A program made the position numbers and the translations under genes. A DNA stretch of 10,958 bases from Firmicutes bacterium CAG:341 (GTDB lineage: Bacteria > Bacillota > Clostridia > Oscillospirales > Acutalibacteraceae). The notes beneath the pieces were generated by a model that worked only from the letters and a program-made list of their open reading frames with translations, was not told the DNA's origin and made no database searches. Shown piece after piece: positions 8,257-10,958 of the stretch (positions are counted from its first letter, which is position 1; each line of letters opens with the position of its first letter). The stretch is from NCBI GenBank assembly GCA_000434995.1, contig FR895287.1, positions 1 to 10,958 on the forward strand, read 5' to 3'.

Positions 8257-8266
8257 ATTGGTCGCC
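8250..8266. repeat. GGCGACC-ATT-GGTCGCC palindrome
   Basis: Perfect 7-bp arms around ATT (8 bp if the A-T pair beside the central T is counted). It is GC-rich within an AT-rich gap, directly at the boundary with the duplicated argJ 3' end. As RNA it makes a stable hairpin on either strand but is not followed by a T run, so it is not an intrinsic terminator. Confidence 0.8.
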
Positions 8267-8354
8267 TGTTGTGATTTGACTATTAACTGAATCTGAATAA
8301 CTACATTTATCAGGTACGATAGTCACCGTTAATCTTAACATAGTCATAAGTCAA
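8267..8354 (-). pseudogene. Second copy of the argJ 3' end (fragment)
   Basis: These 88 bases match 8442-8529 at a fixed offset of 175 with only three substitutions. Read on the minus strand the segment can encode the last residues of ArgJ (TYDYVKINGDYRT) and its TGA, followed by the same 3' flank. The single difference inside the coding part changes a valine codon from GTC to GTT and is silent; the other two lie after the stop. Nothing upstream of it continues argJ in frame, so it is an untranslated fragment. Confidence 0.85.
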
Positions 8355-8369
8355 CTATACTCACTCGCT

Positions 8370-8396
8370 AATAAACAGTCCCCCGGACTGTTTATT
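8370..8396. repeat. 12-bp perfect hairpin in the spacer
   Basis: AATAAACAGTCC (8370-8381), loop CCC, GGACTGTTTATT (8385-8396). On the transcribed minus strand the hairpin is followed by AGCGAGTGAG rather than by a U run, so a terminator role is doubtful. It lies between the two copies of the argJ 3' end and is probably part of a small repeat element. Confidence 0.8.
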
Positions 8397-8399
8397 TTC

Positions 8400-8434
8400 C
8401 CAAATTTTTCGCTCACTTTGTTCGCAAAATTTGG
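8400..8434. repeat. 9-bp hairpin beside the first
   Basis: CCAAATTTT (8400-8408) and AAAATTTGG (8426-8434) form a 9-bp stem, extendable by a GC pair step with a small bulge, around a loop of about 17 bases. Together with the adjacent 12-bp hairpin it makes almost the entire 87-bp spacer foldable, which favours a structured repeat unit over random filler. Confidence 0.65.
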
Positions 8435-8441
8435 AGCCTCG

Positions 8442-8529
8442 TGTTGTGATTTGACTGTTAACTGAATCTAAATAACTACATTTATCAGGTACGATAGTCA
8501 CCGTTAATCTTGACATAGTCATAAGTCAA
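8442..8529. repeat. Direct repeat, copy at the true argJ 3' end
   Basis: This is the parent copy of the 88-bp repeat. It covers the last 45 bases of argJ, including the stop (8485-8529), and 43 bases after it. The copy extends into an inverted repeat: AGTCAAATCACAAC at 8524-8537 inside argJ is the exact complement of GTTGTGATTTGACT at 8443-8456, so the 3' end of the argJ message could fold back on itself. Confidence 0.88.
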
Positions 8530-9732
8530 ATCACAACCCCACGCGGTTGCGTTTTCGCTTCCTTGGTTGAGATTTATATCAATATATATTTCGTCACTTG
8601 CAAGTACCTTTGAAGCCTTTTCTTCGCTGAATTCAATGCCGGAACCGTTTTTGCATACTTCGACTGTTCCGTATTCACTTCTTAAATCAACATCAACTTT
8701 GTTAATATCAAAATCGGCGTCGGCATAACCTATTGCACAAAGAACGCGGCCCCAGTTTGCATCTTCACCAAACATTGCAGCTTTGAAAAGGGAAGAGCAT
8801 ACAACACTTTTTGCTACTGTTATTGCAGTATCTTTATCCGGTGCGCCGGTGCAAATACATTCAAGCAATTTGCTTGCACCTTCGCCGTCTTTTGCAAGCA
8901 TTCTTGTAAGATTTGCCATTACTTCATAAAGTGCCTGTTTAAAGGTATCAAATGCTGTTCCTTCTTTGGCTATTTCTTTATTGCCTGCAAGTCCGTTTGC
9001 CATAAGGCTGACCATATCGTTTGTAGATGTGTCACCGTCAACCGAAAGGCAGTTATATGTAACTTTAACTATTTCGCTCAATGCTTTTTGCAGCATTTTT
9101 GCTGAAATGGCACAGTCGCTTGTAATGAAATTAAGTGTTGTTGCCATATTCGGATGAATCATACCCGAACCTTTAGCCATACCGCCGAGCGTGCATTTAA
9201 CACCGCCGATTTCAAATTCAACCGCATATTCTTTTTTTATTGTGTCTGTTGTCATAATCGCGGTTGAAGCTTCTTCGTTTTTACCGTAATCAAGCTCCTT
9301 TGCAAGAATAGGAACAGCTTTAATTATAGGCTCAATAGGTAATACTTGGCCTATAACACCTGTTGAAGCTACGATAACCTGTTCTTTAGGTATTTTAAGC
9401 TCACTTGCAACAAGCTCACACATTTTATCAGCCTTTTCTACTCCGTCTGCGTTGCATGTGTTTGCATTTTTGGAATTTGCAATTACTGCAATTGCTTTAT
9501 TTCCGCTTTTTTCCAAATTTGCTTTTGTTACAAGAATAGGCGCACCCTTTACTTTGTTTTGGGTGTAAACTGCCGCCGCATTGCATATTACATCACTCGT
9601 AAAAAGGCATATATCATTTTTGTGTTTTACATTTGGGTCAAAGTTTTCTACATTTGGTTTTTTTATTCCGCAGTATGTGCCGCTTGCTTTATACCCTTTT
9701 GCTGCACATATTCCGCCGTCAACATATTTCAT
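8485..9732 (-). CDS. argJ: Ornithine acetyltransferase / glutamate N-acetyltransferase
   Basis: ArgJ moves the acetyl group from N-acetylornithine to glutamate, closing the acetyl cycle; bifunctional members also use acetyl-CoA to start it. The 415 residues contain the oxyanion-hole segment STGVIG (123-128) and the self-cleavage site MIHPNMATTL (191-200). Cleavage is expected between A197 and T198, freeing T198 as the N-terminal nucleophile of the beta chain. The protein ends in YVKINGDYRT, the family's usual tail. No argA is present in the window, so it may be bifunctional, but the sequence does not settle this. The start lies 6 bp after argC, with AGGAG in the last argC codons about 11 bases upstream. 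The last codons are duplicated downstream in the gap before argB. Confidence 0.97.
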   Translation of the reverse strand: MKYVDGGICAAKGYKASGTYCGIKKPNVENFDPNVKHKNDICLFTSDVICNAAAVYTQNKVKGAPILVTKANLEKSGNKAIAVIANSKNANTCNADGVEKADKMCELVASELKIPKEQVIVASTGVIGQVLPIEPIIKAVPILAKELDYGKNEEASTAIMTTDTIKKEYAVEFEIGGVKCTLGGMAKGSGMIHPNMATTLNFITSDCAISAKMLQKALSEIVKVTYNCLSVDGDTSTNDMVSLMANGLAGNKEIAKEGTAFDTFKQALYEVMANLTRMLAKDGEGASKLLECICTGAPDKDTAITVAKSVVCSSLFKAAMFGEDANWGRVLCAIGYADADFDINKVDVDLRSEYGTVEVCKNGSGIEFSEEKASKVLASDEIYIDINLNQGSENATAWGCDLTYDYVKINGDYRT

Positions 9733-9738
9733 ATTTTG

Positions 9739-10680
9739 TTATTCTCCTATATTAAGACCTGTTTTTTCGTTAATTCCCATTGCGATATTAAGGCACTGGA
9801 TTGCCGCACCTGATGCGCCCTTGCCTAAATTATCAAATCGGGATGTGATAATAATTCTTTCATCATTACCGTTAATCTCAATTTCCATATCGTCACGGTT
9901 CGCAAAGTTGTTAGAGCCAATCATAGCCTCGCTGTAACCAAGTGGCCTTACTTTAACAATGTCGCTTCCGTCATAATGTTCTTTAAACATCTCATATATA
10001 TCTTCTTTTGTATATTTCTTATTCATTTTGCTTGTGTAAAGCGGTATATTAACAAGCATACCCTGTGGGTAATCACATATGATAGGTGTAAATATCGGCT
10101 CTTTTGCAAGGTTTGATATTGCTTTCATTTCTTTAAGGTGCTTGTGCTGTTGGTTTAATGCATAAACTCGCGGTGAGTCAAGCTCCTTATCTCTGTTTGC
10201 ATCTTCATATTGTGCAATACCTTTTTTGCCAGCACCGGTATATCCGCTCATAGCAAAGCAAACAATGTCATAATCATTTGAAATGAAATTATTGTGAACA
10301 AGAGGGTACACAATCGAATTGAATCCGCTTGCATAGCAACCCGGAACTGCAATTCTGTTGCTTGTTTCAATTTTATGCCTGAATTCATTTGAAAGCTCGG
10401 CAAAACCGTAAGCCCATTCAGGCAAGGTTCTGTGCGCTGTTGATGTGTCGATTATTTTTACTTTGTCATTTTCTACAAGCGAAACCGCTTCTATTGATGC
10501 TGCATCGGGAAGACAGAGGAAAGTAATATCACTTTCATTTATCATTTTTGCTCGCTCTTTTGCATCTTTCCTTTTTTCAGGGTCGATAAGCAAAAGCTCA
10601 ATATCATCTCTGTTTTCAAATCGTTGATAAATTTTAAGTCCGGTAGTTCCGTCTTTTCCGTCAATGAATATTCTTTTCAT
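9739..10680 (-). CDS. argC: N-acetyl-gamma-glutamyl-phosphate reductase (type 2)
   Basis: NADPH-dependent reduction of N-acetylglutamyl 5-phosphate to the semialdehyde. The 313 residues begin IFIDGKDGTTGLKI, the short dinucleotide-binding start typical of the type 2 ArgC family rather than the longer GxTGYxG form. The catalytic cysteine is C115 in VPGCYASGF, and HKHLKEM (179-185) carries the likely catalytic histidine. GYTGAGKKG lies near residues 147-154. This is the first gene after the promoter. Its GGAG lies 13 bases from the ATG, longer than ideal. An out-of-frame ATG sits closer to it, but the N-terminal match leaves little doubt about the start used here. Confidence 0.96.
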   Translation of the reverse strand: MKRIFIDGKDGTTGLKIYQRFENRDDIELLLIDPEKRKDAKERAKMINESDITFLCLPDAASIEAVSLVENDKVKIIDTSTAHRTLPEWAYGFAELSNEFRHKIETSNRIAVPGCYASGFNSIVYPLVHNNFISNDYDIVCFAMSGYTGAGKKGIAQYEDANRDKELDSPRVYALNQQHKHLKEMKAISNLAKEPIFTPIICDYPQGMLVNIPLYTSKMNKKYTKEDIYEMFKEHYDGSDIVKVRPLGYSEAMIGSNNFANRDDMEIEINGNDERIIITSRFDNLGKGASGAAIQCLNIAMGINEKTGLNIGE

Positions 10681-10690
10681 TTTTATACAT

Positions 10691-10700
10691 TGTCTCCGTT
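10691..10700 (-). promoter_or_regulatory. argC ribosome binding site, unusually distant
   Basis: AACGGAGACA on the minus strand is the only purine-rich Shine-Dalgarno match before argC. GGAG is 13 bases from the argC ATG and only three bases from a different ATG that opens a nine-codon ORF (ending at a TGA inside argC). The arrangement may lower argC initiation or simply be tolerated. Confidence 0.55.
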
Positions 10701-10721
10701 AATTATTTTCTATTGTAATTT

Positions 10722-10749
10722 ATTATACACAGTGATTTTGTAATGTCAA
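10722..10749 (-). promoter_or_regulatory. Sigma-A promoter of the arg operon
   Basis: On the minus strand, TTGACA (10744-10749) is followed after 16 bases by TATAAT (10722-10727). Both hexamers match consensus exactly and the spacer is one base under the optimum. The transcript would start near 10714-10716, giving a leader of roughly 35 bases before argC. That leaves no room for a T-box or other riboswitch, so control is more likely at the operator. Confidence 0.85.
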
Positions 10750-10753
10750 TACT

Positions 10754-10791
10754 TTGTTATAAATATACATCAAAATGAATAAATATACGCA
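10754..10791 (-). promoter_or_regulatory. Tandem ARG-box-like sites (putative ArgR/AhrC operator)
   Basis: Two 18-bp sites, 10774-10791 and 10754-10771, lie just upstream of the -35, two bases apart (20 bp centre to centre). Their minus-strand cores are CGTATATTTATTCA and TGTATATTTATAAC. Against the core TGAATWWWWATTCA they match 12 of 14 and about 9-10 of 14 positions, and they share GTATATTTAT. Paired boxes about two helical turns apart are how ArgR hexamers bind in known arg operons. A weaker similar stretch overlaps the -10. AT-rich sequence makes chance matches easier, so the call rests on position, pairing and the identity of the operon. Confidence 0.6.
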
Positions 10792-10853
10792 TAAAACGCA
10801 TATTTTAGACTGTCGATAAAGTGGCTAAAGCGCGCCTCGTCGAAAGAAATTCC

Positions 10854-10890
10854 GTGTTTGAATAAATTTTATAAAATTTATAATAAACAC
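10854..10890. repeat. 37-bp interrupted palindrome
   Basis: A perfect 20-bp palindrome, ATAAATTTTATAAAATTTAT (10862-10881), is flanked by GTGTTT (10854-10859) and its complement AAACAC (10885-10890), with two and three unpaired bases between. It could be a large operator dyad, a cruciform-prone site or the end of a repeat element. It lies about 100 bp upstream of the argC -35. Confidence 0.75.
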
Positions 10891-10907
10891 TCCATTCCTT
10901 TCTCCTC

Positions 10908-10935
10908 TCCCCAAAAAGCTCCCGCTTTTCGAGGA
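10908..10935 (-). repeat. 12-bp stem with GGGA loop
   Basis: Minus-strand RNA TCCTCGAAAAGC - GGGA - GCTTTTTGGGGA folds into a 12-bp stem with a GNRA-type tetraloop. The two imperfect positions are G-U wobbles on the minus strand but A-C mismatches on the plus strand, so the structure favours minus-strand RNA. No U run follows, so it is not a standard terminator. Confidence 0.6.
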
Positions 10936-10958
10936 CCCCGGAATTAAATAAACCTTTT

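Larger units (their letters stand above)
8127..8484 (-). other. Repeat-filled gap between argJ and argB
   Basis: This is the only long gap inside the gene cluster. In transcription order it holds: the sequence just after the argJ stop; a spacer with two hairpins (8355-8441); a second copy of the argJ 3' end (8267-8354); a GGCGACC/GGTCGCC palindrome (8250-8266); two copies of a 27-bp motif 45 bp apart (8185-8211 and 8230-8256); and finally the argB ribosome binding site. I found no ORF with a credible start and Shine-Dalgarno, no intrinsic terminator with a U run and no well-formed promoter. A perfect TTGACA at 8173-8178 (minus strand) lacks a matching -10. Parts of it resemble short interspersed palindromic repeats of Clostridia. 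Confidence 0.8.
10801..10958. other. Upstream region with dyad, hairpin and no clear gene
   Basis: Beyond the operator no convincing gene is seen before the window edge. The region holds a locally GC-rich patch (10811-10850), a long dyad (10854-10890), a purine-rich Shine-Dalgarno-like stretch on the minus strand (10891-10910) and a hairpin (10908-10935). A 21-codon ORF beginning with GTG (10825-10890, minus strand) is possible but unproven. The mix of structured and locally different composition suggests a dispersed repeat or the tail of an upstream transcription unit. Confidence 0.6.

Noticed and set aside
8370..8396. Hairpin as terminator of argC-argJ
   Set aside because: The stem is strong, but on the transcribed strand it is followed by AGCGAGTGAG with no U tract.
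8185..8529. CRISPR array
   Set aside because: Repeats are present but there are only two of each, of different sizes (27 and 88 bp), without regular spacers or cas genes.
10681..10720. T-box or riboswitch leader for argC
   Set aside because: The inferred start gives a leader of only about 35 bases, with no specifier or antiterminator structures.

Overview
This is an AT-rich window, by eye, from what looks like an anaerobic Firmicute of the Clostridia (Ruminococcaceae/Oscillospiraceae type). That placement is an inference from codon bias, protein flavour and gene order; no rRNA or other phylogenetic marker is present. Every convincing gene lies on the minus strand, in the transcription order argC - argJ - (358-bp gap full of repeats) - argB - argD - argF - carA - carB/dapF. 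The group is read from right to left and closes with a strong intrinsic terminator at 34-66.

Together the genes encode the route from glutamate to citrulline. ArgJ loads the acetyl group onto glutamate and later transfers it back from acetylornithine. ArgB phosphorylates acetylglutamate, ArgC reduces it, ArgD transaminates it, and ArgF carbamoylates ornithine with carbamoyl phosphate made by CarA/CarB. argG, argH and an argR gene are not in the window. Spacing inside argBDF-carAB is very tight (12 bp, 4-bp ATGA overlap, 11 bp, 1-bp TAATG overlap), and argC-argJ are 6 bp apart.

Upstream of argC (10681-10958) there is a near-consensus sigma-A promoter (TTGACA, 16 bp, TATAAT). Just upstream of its -35 are two tandem sites, 20 bp apart, that resemble ArgR/AhrC ARG boxes. 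Further upstream are a 37-bp dyad, a 12-bp hairpin with a GGGA loop and a possible 21-codon ORF, which I cannot explain with confidence.

The main oddity is at the far end. The last ORF is one 1343-residue reading frame that joins a complete CarB (about residues 1-1059) to a complete diaminopimelate epimerase-like domain (about 1060-1343), with no stop and no good internal ribosome binding site. In the DapF part the first catalytic cysteine is replaced by alanine (MAGNS where CGNG is expected) and the substrate-contacting Asn of the first motif by Asp, while the second catalytic cysteine and the distal substrate-binding residues are kept. This is either a clade-specific altered DapF or an enzyme with a changed job, fused to an enzyme of a different pathway.

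The second oddity is the argJ-argB gap. It carries an 88-bp second copy (85/88 identical) of the 3' end of argJ, a spacer with two hairpins, and a 27-bp motif repeated with a 45-bp period that ends in a GGCGACC/GGTCGCC palindrome. It looks like the scar of a small repeat element at the 3' end of argJ.
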